This document shows positions 16,182 to 26,087 of a DNA stretch of 64,000 bases, one piece after another (positions within the stretch are counted from its first letter, which is position 1; every line of letters begins with the position of its first letter). The stretch is from NCBI GenBank assembly GCA_900554275.1, contig USGS01000003.1, positions 1-64,000 of the forward strand, in the 5' to 3' direction. This DNA comes from an uncultured Eubacteriales bacterium (GTDB taxonomy: Bacteria; Bacillota; Clostridia; Oscillospirales; Oscillospiraceae). The notes below the pieces were generated by a model. It ran no database searches and was not told the DNA's origin. It saw nothing but the letters and a program-made list of their open reading frames with translations. Made by a program: the position numbers and the translations under genes.

Positions 16182-19100
16182 ATGGAGCTGCATATCCTGA
16201 TGGGCCGGGCCTGCGCCGGAAAGAGCCGCCGGGTGCTGGAACAGATAGCCGCGCGGCGGAGCGAACGGGGACAGGTGCTGCTTGTGCCGGAGCATGCCTC
16301 CCACGAGGCGGAGCTGGACCTGTGCCGGGCCTGCGGGCCGACGGCCAGCCGTGATGCGGAGGTGCTGAGCTTCCGCAGTCTGGCCACCCGTGTACTGAGC
16401 CGCACCGGCGGACTGGCGGACGTGACGCTGGACGCTGGCGGCAAGCTGCTGACCATGCGGCGGGCGCTGCAGGAGGTCAGCGGACGGCTGACGGTGTTCG
16501 CGCGGCCCTCCCAGCGGCCCGCGTTCCTGCGGCAGCTGGTGGCACTGGCGGACGAGCTGTACGCCTACCAGGTGCGGCCGGAGACGCTGCTGCGGCAGGT
16601 GGAGGACATTCCCGGCGCAGCCGGGGACAAGCTGCGCTCGGCGGCGCTGGTCTTTGCGGCCTATGACGCGCGGCTGCACGGCAGCGGCTTTGACGTGCGC
16701 TCCCGGGTACAGAAGCTGTGCGATGCGCTGCCGGAGGACGACTATCTGGCGGGCAAGGACGTGTATGTGGACGGATTTTCCTATTTCAACCGGGTGGAGG
16801 AGAATATTCTGACCACGGTGCTGCATCAGGCGCACAGCCTGACAGTGACACTGCTGGGGGATATGCACGAGGTGCAGCTGTTTCAGAACGCCATCGGCCA
16901 GCGTTACCGGCTGGAGCGAATGGCAAAGGATAACAGCGCATACTGTGAAGTGGAACACCTTGTCGGCACATCCGACACGGCGCTGGGACATCTGGAACGT
17001 CACTGCTTCGGCGAGACGGAGGTGTGGCACGGCAAGGAGGCGCCCATTCGGCTGTATCAGGCCAACACGGCATTCTCCGAGGTGGAGTATGTGTCGTCCC
17101 AGCTCCGGAGGCTTGCCCGGCAGGGCGTGCGCTGGCGTGATATGGGCGTGGCGGCCCGGAACATGGAGGTATACGGCCCGCTGCTGGAGGCGGTGTTCCG
17201 CCGTGATGACATCCCGGCCTATATCAGCCGCCGCAGCGACATTTTGGATAAGCCGGTGCTGACGCTGCTGCTGTCCGCCGTGGACGCGGTGACGGGTGGA
17301 TTTGAATACGAGGACGTGTTCCGCTGTCTCAAGACCGGCATGACCAGCGTGACGGAGCAGGAGTGCGACCTGCTGGAGAACTACGCCATCCGGTGGGAGA
17401 TCCGGGGACAGATGTGGCTGCGGGATGTGGACTGGACGGCCTGCCCGGACGGCTATGGCCTGGAGATGACGCCCCATCGGCAGGAGCAGCTATCGGAGGT
17501 CAACCGGGTGCGGCGTAAGGTGCGGACGTTGTTTTTGCAGCTGAGCGACGGCCTGAAGGAGCATAAAACTGCAAGGGGTAAGGCGGAAGTGCTTTACACG
17601 TTTGCGGAGCTGGCGGGTACGCCGGAGATACTGAAGCAACGGACGGAGGCGCTGCAAAAGAGCGGCGATGTGCAGTCGGCGGAGGAGTACGCCCAGCTGT
17701 GGCACATCTTCTGCCAGGTGCTGGATCAGTTCGTGGAGCGGCTGGGCGATACGGAGCTGGACGGCGAGGAGTTCGCGCGGCTGCTGCGGCTGACGCTGAG
17801 CCAGTACGCCGTGGCCACCATCCCGGCTACGCTGGACCAGGTGAAGGTCAGCCCTCTGACCCGGAACGACCGCCACCCGGTGAAGCACCTGTTCCTGCTG
17901 GGAGCCAACGACAGCGTGCTGCCCACGGTGTCGCCCAACATGGGCATTCTGGACAGCGAGGAGCGGGAGCTTCTGCAGCAGCAGGGCATCGCCCTGGCGG
18001 ACGCGGATTTCGACGACCTGAGCAGCGAGCTGCAGAACATCTACGCCGCGCTGGCCCAGCCCACGGAGAGCCTGACGGTGACGTGGCCCGCCGGGGACGA
18101 GACAGGCGCGCGGCTGCTGCCGTCCTTTGTGGTGGAGCGCATACGGCAGCTGTTCCCGACGGTACAGGTGGAGAAGGAGACCGGCGGCTACCGCCGTGAG
18201 CTGCCCGCTGCGGCGCTGACGCTGGCGGGACGCTGCCCGGAGGGGGCGCTGTGGCGCTATTTCCGGGAAAACGGGCAGGGTGCAGTGCTGGATCGCATGG
18301 CGTCGGCCCGGTCTATGGGCCGGGGACGGCTGTCGCCGGAGGCGGTGCGCAGTCTGTACGGCGGTACGGTGGCCATGTCGGCCTCCCGGCTGGACAAGGT
18401 CAAGACCTGCCATTTCGGATATTTCATGGAGTATGGCCTCCGGGCCAGGGAACGGAAAACGGCAAAATTTGAAGCGCCGGAGATCGGCACGTTCCTCCAC
18501 TATCTGCTGGAAAACGTGCTGCGGGCGCTGGAAAACGGCGAGGGCATCGGCCGGGCGCAGCCGGAGCGGCTGCGGGCGCTGGTGGCGCAGTACACCGAAC
18601 AGTACATCGCCGCCGTCATCGACAGCTACGGAGACAAGAGCGCCCGCTTCCGCTATCTGTTCTCCCGCCTGCGGGAGACGGCCTGCACCATCGTGGAGAA
18701 CGCGGTGGAGGAGATGCAGCACTCAGACTTCCGGCCTGTGGCCTTCGAGCTTGGCTTCGGCGGCCGGGACGGCCAGCTGCCCGCCATCACCGTCACCGAG
18801 GGGGATACCACCCTGTCCGTGACGGGAAAGGTGGATCGGGTGGACGGCTGGCTGAAGGACGGTCGGCTGTACCTGCGGGTGATGGACTATAAGACGGGGA
18901 AGAAGTCCTTCGACCTGGCGGATGTGCGATACGGCCTGGGCATACAGATGCTGCTGTACCTGTTTGCGCTGCAAAGGAGCGGCGGGACGTATTTCGGTCG
19001 CCCGGTGGAACCGGCGGGGGTGCTGTACCTGCCCGCCCGGGACGTGATACTGCGGGCGGACCGGGCCATCCCGCCGGAGAAGCTGAAAGCATCACTGCGG

Positions 19101-19484
19101 CGGGAGCTGCGGCGCACCGGTATGGTGCTGGCCGAGCCGGACGTGCTGGCGGCCATGGAGCACGAGGCGCTGGAGTCGCCATGCTTCCTGCCTATGGGCA
19201 TATCGAGGGACGGCACGATCTCCGGCTCACTGGCCAGCGCGGTGCAGCTGGGCAAGCTGGGCCGCTACGTGGACGAGCTGCTGCACCGGGTGGCCCACGA
19301 GATCGGCACGGGCAGCATCGACGCCGACCCCTGCGTCCGCGGGCCGCAGGAGAGCGCCTGCGACCGCTGTGCGTTCGCATCGGCCTGCTGGTTCGATGAG
19401 CGGCAGGATAAGCCGCGTTACCTGCAAAAGACCACGCCGGAGGAATTCTGGGCGCTGGTGGATCGGGAGGTGTCCCATGGCTGA
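16182..19484 (+). CDS. addB: ATP-dependent helicase/nuclease subunit B
   Basis: A 1100-residue AddB, slightly shorter than the usual 1150 or so. It pairs with AddA to resect double-strand breaks to Chi for recombination. The N-terminal P-loop is GRACAGKS at 8-15. The C-terminal nuclease has VMDYKTGKK near 905 and GIQMLLYL near 925. A cysteine set near the end (SACDRCAFASAC) with Cys near 745 likely holds the iron-sulfur cluster that locks the nuclease. The start follows a GAGAGGGG site. Its 3' end overlaps addA by eight bases, the normal addBA order. Confidence 0.95.
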   Translation: MELHILMGRACAGKSRRVLEQIAARRSERGQVLLVPEHASHEAELDLCRACGPTASRDAEVLSFRSLATRVLSRTGGLADVTLDAGGKLLTMRRALQEVSGRLTVFARPSQRPAFLRQLVALADELYAYQVRPETLLRQVEDIPGAAGDKLRSAALVFAAYDARLHGSGFDVRSRVQKLCDALPEDDYLAGKDVYVDGFSYFNRVEENILTTVLHQAHSLTVTLLGDMHEVQLFQNAIGQRYRLERMAKDNSAYCEVEHLVGTSDTALGHLERHCFGETEVWHGKEAPIRLYQANTAFSEVEYVSSQLRRLARQGVRWRDMGVAARNMEVYGPLLEAVFRRDDIPAYISRRSDILDKPVLTLLLSAVDAVTGGFEYEDVFRCLKTGMTSVTEQECDLLENYAIRWEIRGQMWLRDVDWTACPDGYGLEMTPHRQEQLSEVNRVRRKVRTLFLQLSDGLKEHKTARGKAEVLYTFAELAGTPEILKQRTEALQKSGDVQSAEEYAQLWHIFCQVLDQFVERLGDTELDGEEFARLLRLTLSQYAVATIPATLDQVKVSPLTRNDRHPVKHLFLLGANDSVLPTVSPNMGILDSEERELLQQQGIALADADFDDLSSELQNIYAALAQPTESLTVTWPAGDETGARLLPSFVVERIRQLFPTVQVEKETGGYRRELPAAALTLAGRCPEGALWRYFRENGQGAVLDRMASARSMGRGRLSPEAVRSLYGGTVAMSASRLDKVKTCHFGYFMEYGLRARERKTAKFEAPEIGTFLHYLLENVLRALENGEGIGRAQPERLRALVAQYTEQYIAAVIDSYGDKSARFRYLFSRLRETACTIVENAVEEMQHSDFRPVAFELGFGGRDGQLPAITVTEGDTTLSVTGKVDRVDGWLKDGRLYLRVMDYKTGKKSFDLADVRYGLGIQMLLYLFALQRSGGTYFGRPVEPAGVLYLPARDVILRADRAIPPEKLKASLRRELRRTGMVLAEPDVLAAMEHEALESPCFLPMGISRDGTISGSLASAVQLGKLGRYVDELLHRVAHEIGTGSIDADPCVRGPQESACDRCAFASACWFDERQDKPRYLQKTTPEEFWALVDREVSHG

Positions 19485-22400
19485 GATCAGATTGACGGAG
19501 CAGCAGCGCGCCGCGGTGGAGAACCGGGGCGGCAGCCTGCTGGTGTCCGCCGCCGCCGGATCGGGCAAGACCAAGGTGCTGGTGGAGCGGGTGTTCTCCT
19601 ATCTGATGGAGGAGCACTGCCATGTGGACGATTTTCTCATCATCACCTACACCCGGGCCGCGGCAGCGGAGCTGCGGGGCAAGCTGGCCGCCGAGCTGGC
19701 GTCCCGGGTGGCTCAGAACCCCGGCGACCGCCATCTGCGGCAGCAGATGTTCCGGGTGTACCAGGCGGACATCAAAACGGTGGACGGCTTCTGCGCCCAG
19801 CTGCTGCGGCAGCACGTGCATCTCCTGCCGCCGGTGGACGGGCGCTGCCTGACGCCGGATTTCCGGGTGCTGGACGAGAGTGAGGCGGCGCTGCTGCGGG
19901 AGCGGGCGCTGGAGGCCTCGCTGGAGGACTTTTACCGGGCCATCGAAAGCGGTGACGGGGAGTACGCCCTGCTGGCGGACACCCTGGGCGCGGGACGGGA
20001 TGACCGGGCGCTGGCGCGGCTGATCCCGGAGCTGCACGGCAAGCTCCAAAGCCACCCTTACCCGGAGAAATGGCTGGCCCAGGCGGCACAGGGGTGGACG
20101 GACATCCCGGAGCATCTGGCGGACTGCGTGTACGGTCAGACGGTGATGGCGGACACGGTGCGCCGGGCCGAGTTCTGGGCGGAGCAGCTGGAGCGTATGG
20201 TGGACCTTATGAAGAACTGCCCGCCGGTGCTGGACGCCTACGGCGACCGCTTTGCAGAGGTGGCTGACTGTCTGAGGAGTTACCGGCAGGCGGCCCGGAG
20301 CGGCTGGGATGCCATGGCGGCGGTGCAGCCCGCCTTCCGCCGGGTGGGCATCGTAAAGGGCGAGGAAAACGAGACGGCGAAAAAGGCCGTCCGCACGGTG
20401 ATGGAGAAGTGCAAGACGGAGCTGAAAAAGCTGACCGCGCCCTATGACACGACGGAGGCGGAGCATCTGGACGATCTGCGGGCCATCGCCCCGGCCATGC
20501 GGGGACTGCTGCGGCTGACGGCATTTTTCGCCCAGCGGTATCAGGCAGAGAAGGTGCGGCGCAACGCGCTGGACTTCTCCGACCAGGAGCACTATGCCCT
20601 GACGCTGCTGGCCAACGAGGACGGCTCACCCACGGAGCTGGGGGAGCAGGTGTCACACCGCTACCGGGAGGTGATGGTGGACGAGTATCAGGACACCAAC
20701 GAGGTGCAGAACTGCATCTTCCGGGCCGCATCCGACGACGGGCGGCGGCTGTTCGCCGTGGGTGACGTGAAGCAGAGCATCTACCGATTCCGGCTGGCCG
20801 AGCCGGGGATATTCCTGGAGAAATACCGCACGTTCGCCGACGCGGACGGCGCGGCGGAGGGCCAGCCCCGGCGCATGGTGCTCAGCCGCAACTTCCGCTC
20901 CCGGCGGGAGGTGCTGGACGTGACCAACTTCGTGTTCGGCGCGATCTTATCCGAGGAAATGGGCGAAATGGACTACACCGATCAGGAGAAGCTGTACTTC
21001 GGCGCGGAGTATTACGCACCGGCGGAGCGGGACGTGGAGTTCCACCTGGTCAGCGTGGAGGATACGGAGGAGGAGCGGTTCGACCGTGCCCAGGCGGAGG
21101 CCCGGTTCGTGGCCCGGCGCATTCGCGCCCTGCTGAACGAGGGCTTTCCTGTTCAGGGGGAGAACGGTCAGCTGCGGCCTGTGACGCCGGAGGACATCGT
21201 GATCCTCATGCGGTCGCCCAGCTCGCGGCTGCCCGCGTTCTGCGCGGCGCTGGAGCGGGAGAACATCCCCTGCGACGGCGGCGAGAGCGAGGACTTCTTC
21301 GCCGCCATGGAGGTGGCGGTGCTGCTGTCGCTGCTGGAGGTGGTGGACAACCCCCGGCAGGACGTGCCGCTGATCGCCGTGCTGCGCTCACCGCTGGTGG
21401 GCATGACGCCGGACCGGCTGGCGCAGATACGGGCGCTCCAGCCGGACGGGGATTATTACGAAGCGCTGTGCCGGGATGATGCGCCGGACAGCGCGGCGTT
21501 CCTGTCTCTGCTGGAGGAGCTGCGGACGGCCTCCCGGGAGATGGCGGCGGACCAGCTGCTGTGGTACATCTATGACCGCTGCCATGCGGCGGCGGTGTTC
21601 GGCGCGATGGAGGACGGCGAGGTGCGTCTGGCCCGTCTCCGCGCACTGTATGATTACGCCCGGCGGATGGTGCAGAGCGGCAAAACGGGGTTGTTCGATT
21701 TTATCGTGTACCTCCGCAGCCTGATGGAAAAGGGGGACGCCCCGGAGATCAGCACGGCGGCCTCCGCCTCCGGCGTGCGCATCATGAGCGTACACCGGTC
21801 CAAGGGATTGGAGTTCCCGGTGGTGGTGCTGGCGGATCTGAACCGTATGTTCAGCCGGCAGGATATGAACCAGCCGGTGCTGGTGCACCCCCAGCTGGGC
21901 GCGGGCGCAGAACGGGTGGACACGGCCCGGCATATCCGTTACGATACCATCTCCAAGTCGGCGCTGGCGCTGACGCTGGAGCGGGAGAGCAAGGCGGAGG
22001 AGATGCGCATCCTGTACGTGGCGCTGACCCGCGCCAAGGAGAAGCTCATTTTGGTGGACGCCATGAAGCACGGCGAAAAGCACCTGCGGGAGCTGACCGC
22101 CCTCAGCGGCGTGCCGGTGCAGCCGGAGGCGGTGTCCGGCGCAAAATGCCCCGGTGACTGGCTGCTGCTGCCGCTGCTGCACACCACGGCGGCGGGTGCG
22201 CTGCATCAGTTTGCCGGTCTGTGGCCGCAGGAGCTGGACAAGGGGCCGGAGGGCCTTACGATACATCTGCACCATGTGGGCAGCGGCGAGACGCAGCGGG
22301 AGACGGCGCTCGTGCCGGAGACAGTCCGGGTGGAGGATGTGCTGCCGGATGAGGCGGCGCTGTCGTTCCGCTACCGATACCCGGCGGCCGCGGTAACGCC

Positions 22401-23031
22401 CTCCAAGGTGACGGCTACCCAGCTGAAGGGCCGGGAGCTTGATCAGGAGATCGCGGAGGGCACGGTCCCACGCTGGCGTGAGCTGACACCGGAAAAGCCC
22501 CGGTTCATGCAGGAGGCCCAGGGTCTCAGCGCCGCGGAGCGGGGCACGGCCATGCACCTGGCCATGCAGTACCTCGACCTCAGCGCGTCGAGCGGTGACG
22601 ATGTCCGATCGCAGGTGGCGGCATTGGCACAGCGCCGGCTGTTGACGGCGGAGCAGGCCGCATCGCTGGACATCCCGGCGCTGGTGCGCTTCCTGTCGTC
22701 GCCGCTGGCGGAGCGTATCCGCCGGTCGCGGCAGGTGTGGCGGGAGTATCGCTTCGCCCTGCTGGTGGACGGCGGTATCTACGACCCGTCCGCCGCCGGG
22801 GAAGAACTGCTGCTCCAGGGCGTGGCGGACTGCGTTTTTGAGACGGAGCGCGGCCTGGTGGTGGTGGACTTCAAGACCGACCGCGTGACCGGCCCGGAGC
22901 TGCCCCAGCGGGCGGAGACGTACCGCCCCCAGCTGGCGGCCTACGCCGCGGCGCTGGAGAAAATCCTGGAGAAGCCGGTGACGGAGCGGATATTGTATTT
23001 CCTCGCAGCCGGGGCGGAAATTTCTTTGTGA
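19477..23031 (+). CDS. addA: ATP-dependent helicase/nuclease subunit A
   Basis: A 1184-residue SF1A (UvrD-like) helicase and nuclease, partner of AddB. Walker A is AAAGSGKT at 25-32; motif II is VMVDEYQDTN near 400; motif VI (VALTRAKEKL) is near 850. The C-terminal RecB-type nuclease carries VVDFKTDR near 1130. Length matches the family (about 1200). The start ATG at 19477 follows CGGGAGG and overlaps the addB stop; the longer open frame to 19369 lies inside addB. It moves along DNA 3'-5' and cuts one strand. No gene follows in the operon; rpmE has its own promoter. Confidence 0.97.
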   Translation: MAEIRLTEQQRAAVENRGGSLLVSAAAGSGKTKVLVERVFSYLMEEHCHVDDFLIITYTRAAAAELRGKLAAELASRVAQNPGDRHLRQQMFRVYQADIKTVDGFCAQLLRQHVHLLPPVDGRCLTPDFRVLDESEAALLRERALEASLEDFYRAIESGDGEYALLADTLGAGRDDRALARLIPELHGKLQSHPYPEKWLAQAAQGWTDIPEHLADCVYGQTVMADTVRRAEFWAEQLERMVDLMKNCPPVLDAYGDRFAEVADCLRSYRQAARSGWDAMAAVQPAFRRVGIVKGEENETAKKAVRTVMEKCKTELKKLTAPYDTTEAEHLDDLRAIAPAMRGLLRLTAFFAQRYQAEKVRRNALDFSDQEHYALTLLANEDGSPTELGEQVSHRYREVMVDEYQDTNEVQNCIFRAASDDGRRLFAVGDVKQSIYRFRLAEPGIFLEKYRTFADADGAAEGQPRRMVLSRNFRSRREVLDVTNFVFGAILSEEMGEMDYTDQEKLYFGAEYYAPAERDVEFHLVSVEDTEEERFDRAQAEARFVARRIRALLNEGFPVQGENGQLRPVTPEDIVILMRSPSSRLPAFCAALERENIPCDGGESEDFFAAMEVAVLLSLLEVVDNPRQDVPLIAVLRSPLVGMTPDRLAQIRALQPDGDYYEALCRDDAPDSAAFLSLLEELRTASREMAADQLLWYIYDRCHAAAVFGAMEDGEVRLARLRALYDYARRMVQSGKTGLFDFIVYLRSLMEKGDAPEISTAASASGVRIMSVHRSKGLEFPVVVLADLNRMFSRQDMNQPVLVHPQLGAGAERVDTARHIRYDTISKSALALTLERESKAEEMRILYVALTRAKEKLILVDAMKHGEKHLRELTALSGVPVQPEAVSGAKCPGDWLLLPLLHTTAAGALHQFAGLWPQELDKGPEGLTIHLHHVGSGETQRETALVPETVRVEDVLPDEAALSFRYRYPAAAVTPSKVTATQLKGRELDQEIAEGTVPRWRELTPEKPRFMQEAQGLSAAERGTAMHLAMQYLDLSASSGDDVRSQVAALAQRRLLTAEQAASLDIPALVRFLSSPLAERIRRSRQVWREYRFALLVDGGIYDPSAAGEELLLQGVADCVFETERGLVVVDFKTDRVTGPELPQRAETYRPQLAAYAAALEKILEKPVTERILYFLAAGAEISL

Positions 23032-23047
23032 AATTGCCGAAAAGTGC

Positions 23048-23076
23048 TTGCATTTGCCATCGGAGTGTGCTATTAT
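23048..23076 (+). promoter_or_regulatory. promoter of rpmE
   Basis: TTGCAT, 17 bp and TATTAT lie 62 bp upstream of the start, in the 107-bp gap after addA. Confidence 0.75.
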
Positions 23077-23138
23077 CACAGTTGCGTTTGCGGCTGTGCC
23101 GCGGCGACAAGTGAACCAGAAAGGGGTGAACAAGAGCA

Positions 23139-23342
23139 ATGAAGGAAGGAATCCATCCCAATTATCAGCAGACTACTATCAAATGCGCCTGCGGTAATGT
23201 GATTGAGACAGGTTCTACGAAGAAGGATATTCGCGTGGAAGTCTGCTCTAAGTGTCACCCCTTCTTCACCGGCAAGCAGAAGCTGGTGGATACCGGCGGA
23301 CGCGTTGCCAAGTTCAACAAGCGTTTCGGTCTGGACAAGTAA
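23139..23342 (+). CDS. rpmE: 50S ribosomal protein L31
   Basis: A 67-residue L31 of the zinc-containing type: Cys16, Cys18, Cys36 and Cys39 (CAC and CSKC) form the metal site. It begins with the usual KEGIHPNY and has the [15 protein letters not shown] signature. L31 bridges the two ribosomal subunits near the central protuberance. The start follows AAAGGGG about ten bases upstream. It is a single-gene unit between its own promoter and a strong terminator. A zinc-free paralogue, if any, is not in this window. Confidence 0.98.
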   Translation: MKEGIHPNYQQTTIKCACGNVIETGSTKKDIRVEVCSKCHPFFTGKQKLVDTGGRVAKFNKRFGLDK

Positions 23343-23360
23343 AAGACACGTCACATCACA

Positions 23361-23393
23361 AAACCCATGCCGTTTGGCATGGGTTTTGTTTTA
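23361..23393 (+). terminator. terminator of rpmE
   Basis: An 11-bp perfect stem (AAACCCATGCC and complement) with a GTTT loop and TTTTGTTTT tail. Its tail overlaps the -35 box of the hflX promoter. Confidence 0.92.
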
Positions 23394-23418
23394 CATTCTG
23401 CATGAGCCGTGGTATACT
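23390..23418 (+). promoter_or_regulatory. promoter of hflX operon
   Basis: TTTACA, 17 bp and TATACT lie 30 bp upstream of hflX and overlap the rpmE terminator tail. Confidence 0.7.
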
Positions 23419-23448
23419 TAACAAAAATCCGACCAACGAGGGCAATAT

Positions 23449-24753
23449 ATGGAACGAAAGACCATTGAACAGAACAAAGAGGGCGTGCGGGACTATGCGG
23501 TGCTGGTGGGCTTGAAGTCCCCGGTGCTGGGCCGCGACAGCGCCGATGAGGAGAGCCTGACCGAGCTGGCCGCGCTGGTGGAGACTGCCGGCGCGGAGAG
23601 CGTGGGCATGATCCTGCAAAGCCGCGAAAAGCCCGACCCCCACAGCTTCATCGGCGAGGGCAAGGTGGAGGAGGTCAAGCGCATGGTGGACAACAGCGAA
23701 GCCACCATGGTCATTTTTGACAACGACCTGTCCCCGTCCCAGATTCGCGTCCTGACGGAGCTGTGCGGCGTGCAGGTGCTGGACCGCAGCGGCCTGATCC
23801 TGGACATCTTCGCCCAGCGGGCCCGGACGAAGGAGGGTTGCTTGCAGGTGGAGCTGGCCCAGTACCAGTACCTGCTGCCCCGGTTGATCGGTATGTGGTC
23901 GCACCTGGAGCGCCAGGGCGGCACCGGCGGCTCGCCCATCGGCACAAAGGGCCCTGGCGAGACCCAGCTGGAGACGGACCGCCGCCACATCCGCCGGAAG
24001 ATCGACAAGCTGAAGGAGGAGCTGGAGGAGGTGCGCCGGGTGCGGGCCACCCAGCGCCAGCGGCGGCAGAAGAACGAGATCCCCGTGGTGGCCATCGTGG
24101 GCTACACCAATGCGGGCAAGTCCACGCTGCTCAACGCCATCACCGGCGCAGGCATCTCCGCCAACGACCGGCTGTTCGACACACTGGACACCACCACCCG
24201 TCTGCTGACGGTCAGCGACACGCTGGACGTGGTCATCTCCGACACGGTGGGCTTCATCCGCAAGCTGCCCCACCAGTTGGTAGAGGCCTTCAAGGCCACG
24301 CTGGAGGAGCTGGAATACGCCGACCTGCTGCTCCACGTCATCGACGTGAGCAACCCGGAATGGGAGGAACAGGCCCGCATCGTGGACGACCTGATCCGTG
24401 AGTTAGGTGCGGACGACATTCCCTGCATCCGTGTCTACAACAAGTGCGATGTGGCCTTCGGCTTCCAGCGGAAGGAAGAGGACGCGGTGACCCTGTCCGC
24501 CCGGACAGGGGAGGGCGTGACAGACCTGCTGGCGGCCATCGACAAAAAGCTGGACAAGGGCACGAAGCGTGTGACGCTGCACCTGCCCTATGACAAGGCC
24601 GGGGCGCTGGACGCCCTGTACCGGGAGGCCAAGGTGGAGAGCGTGGCCTACGGCGAGACGGTGGACGTGGTGGCGGTGTGTACGCCCCGCATCATCGGAC
24701 AGCTCCACCAGTTCATCGAGGGCTGGGTAGAGCCCAAGGAGGATTGGGAATGA
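23449..24753 (+). CDS. hflX: ribosome-associated GTPase HflX
   Basis: A 434-residue HflX, which binds the 50S subunit and helps rescue or split stalled ribosomes, often after heat stress. The N-terminal HflX domain (to about 190) contains GPGETQLETDRR. The GTPase has G1 GYTNAGKS at 218-225, G3 DTVGFIRKLP near 265 and G4 NKCD near 329. The C-terminal 70 residues are the family extension. The start follows ACGAGGGCA. Its stop overlaps the next start in ATGA, forming an operon with a GNAT and a YigZ-like gene. Family length matches. Confidence 0.96.
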   Translation: MERKTIEQNKEGVRDYAVLVGLKSPVLGRDSADEESLTELAALVETAGAESVGMILQSREKPDPHSFIGEGKVEEVKRMVDNSEATMVIFDNDLSPSQIRVLTELCGVQVLDRSGLILDIFAQRARTKEGCLQVELAQYQYLLPRLIGMWSHLERQGGTGGSPIGTKGPGETQLETDRRHIRRKIDKLKEELEEVRRVRATQRQRRQKNEIPVVAIVGYTNAGKSTLLNAITGAGISANDRLFDTLDTTTRLLTVSDTLDVVISDTVGFIRKLPHQLVEAFKATLEELEYADLLLHVIDVSNPEWEEQARIVDDLIRELGADDIPCIRVYNKCDVAFGFQRKEEDAVTLSARTGEGVTDLLAAIDKKLDKGTKRVTLHLPYDKAGALDALYREAKVESVAYGETVDVVAVCTPRIIGQLHQFIEGWVEPKEDWE

Positions 24754-25292
24754 CGCGGACGACGGAGCGGCTGGTGCTGCGGCCCTGGCGGGAGACAGAC
24801 GCGGAGAGTCTGTACCGCTATGCCTGTGACGGGCAGGTGGGCCCCGCGGCAGGGTGGAAGCCCCACGAGTCCGTGGAGGAGAGCCGCCAGATCATCCGAA
24901 CGGTGCTGTCCCAGCCGGACACGCTGGCGGTGCTGCTGCGGGAGCGTCCAGAGGAGGCCATTGGTTCCGTGGGCGTTTTTCCCACCGATGCGCCGGATGG
25001 AGAGGGCGAGCCGGAGATCGGCTACTGGATCGGGCGGCCCTTCTGGGGGCAGGGGCTCATCCCTGAGGCGGTGCGGGAGCTGCTGCGCTGGTGCTTTATG
25101 GAGCGAGGCGCGGCGCGTGTCTGGTGCGGCCATTCCCCGGGGAATGACAAGTCCCGCCGCGTCATCGAGAAATGCGGGTTCACCTATGTTTGCGACGGCC
25201 CTCCCGTGCTGTGGCCTGACGGGCAGGAGCGGCCTACCTGCTACCATGCTATCGACCGAGAGGGCTGGGAGAAGGAGGTGCGCCGTGGCTGA
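24750..25292 (+). CDS. GNAT family N-acetyltransferase (RimJ/RimL-like)
   Basis: A 180-residue acetyltransferase of the RimJ/RimL-like Acetyltransf_3 type, starting TTERLVLRPWRETDA. The acetyl-CoA loop is FWGQGLIPEA near 96-105, and the C-terminal NDKSRRVIEKCGF is the usual signature. The family often acetylates protein N-termini or small molecules; the target is unknown. The ATG shares four bases with the hflX stop, and its own end overlaps the next gene by eight bases, so the three genes form one operon. Confidence 0.9.
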   Translation: MTRTTERLVLRPWRETDAESLYRYACDGQVGPAAGWKPHESVEESRQIIRTVLSQPDTLAVLLRERPEEAIGSVGVFPTDAPDGEGEPEIGYWIGRPFWGQGLIPEAVRELLRWCFMERGAARVWCGHSPGNDKSRRVIEKCGFTYVCDGPPVLWPDGQERPTCYHAIDREGWEKEVRRG

Positions 25293-25920
25293 GACATTTC
25301 GCGTGCCGTTTCAATCGTCGGAGACGGAGTTTACCGAGAAGCGCTCCCGGTTCATCGGCCACCTGCTGCCGGTGAAAACGGAGGAGCAGGCCCGTGAGTT
25401 CATCGGGCAGATGAAGAAGAAATACTACGATGCCCGCCACAACTGCTGGTGCTACCTCATCGGCGACAGCGTGGTGCGTTACAGCGACGACGGCGAACCC
25501 CAGGGCACGGCGGGGCAGCCTATGCTCAACGTGTTCCAGCGGGAGAACGTGACGGACGTGGTCTGCGTGGTCACGCGGTATTTCGGCGGCGTGCTGCTGG
25601 GCGCAGGCGGCCTGACACGCGCCTATTCCAAGAGCGCGCGGGACGCGCTGTGCGCCGCCGGCGTATCGGAGATGGGCCTGTGGGCTGCCGTGTCCATCCC
25701 GTGCCCTTACGGCCTGTTCGAGCGGGTCAAGGGAGAGGCCGCGGCGCTGGGCGGTATCATTGACGGTGCGGAGTACGGCGCGGACATACGGCTGGACGTA
25801 TCGCTGCCGGGGGAGAGCGTGGACGCGCTGGCCTCCCGGCTGACGGAGCTGTCCGCCGGGGGCATACAGATCGTGCGGCTGGGGGAGGAGTACCGCCCCG
25901 GCCCGAGAATGGAAATATGA
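25285..25920 (+). CDS. YigZ/IMPACT family protein
   Basis: A 211-residue YigZ-type protein (UPF0029). The N-terminal IMPACT domain has the signature GEPQGTAGQP near 70 and TRYFGGVLLGAGGLTRAYS near 95-113. A C-terminal ferredoxin-like domain (DUF1949-like) follows. The eukaryotic relative regulates GCN2; the bacterial function is not settled, with a link to translation or ribosomes suggested. The start is a GTG at 25285, with GAAGGAGG upstream and inside the GNAT tail. Overlap with that gene and a terminator just after close the operon. Confidence 0.93.
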   Translation: MAETFRVPFQSSETEFTEKRSRFIGHLLPVKTEEQAREFIGQMKKKYYDARHNCWCYLIGDSVVRYSDDGEPQGTAGQPMLNVFQRENVTDVVCVVTRYFGGVLLGAGGLTRAYSKSARDALCAAGVSEMGLWAAVSIPCPYGLFERVKGEAAALGGIIDGAEYGADIRLDVSLPGESVDALASRLTELSAGGIQIVRLGEEYRPGPRMEI

Positions 25921-25948
25921 AAAAAGGACGCCGAAGGCGTCCTTTTTT
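25921..25948 (+). terminator. terminator of the hflX operon
   Basis: A 7-bp GC stem (GGACGCC and complement) with a GAA loop, extended by A-run and TTTTTT on either side. Confidence 0.93.
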
Positions 25949-25970
25949 CAGTGTGTCGATAAACCCATTC

Positions 25971-26005
25971 TGTCATTCCGAGGAGCGAAGCGACGTGGGA
26001 ATCCG
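25971..26005. repeat. REP-like interspersed palindromic element
   Basis: TGTCATTCCGAGGAGCGAAG continues into CGACGTGGGAATCCG. This matches a short dyad (ATTCC ... GGAAT) known to recur in many bacterial genomes and to be mistranslated as SEERSD in longer open frames. Only one copy is in the window. The 83 bp after it, to the DUF3343 start, hold no other recognised element. Confidence 0.5.
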
Positions 26006-26087
26006 TCCGCCTCCGCGTCCGCCGTCCCGCCGGTGGCAGCAGCCTCTGCTCCGGCATAAGATGGGGTGCGTACAAAGGAGGTGCGAT

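Noticed and set aside
25917..26087. N-terminal extension of the DUF3343 protein
   Set aside because: The extra codons run through a terminator and a REP-like element, and a strong ribosome site precedes the internal ATG.
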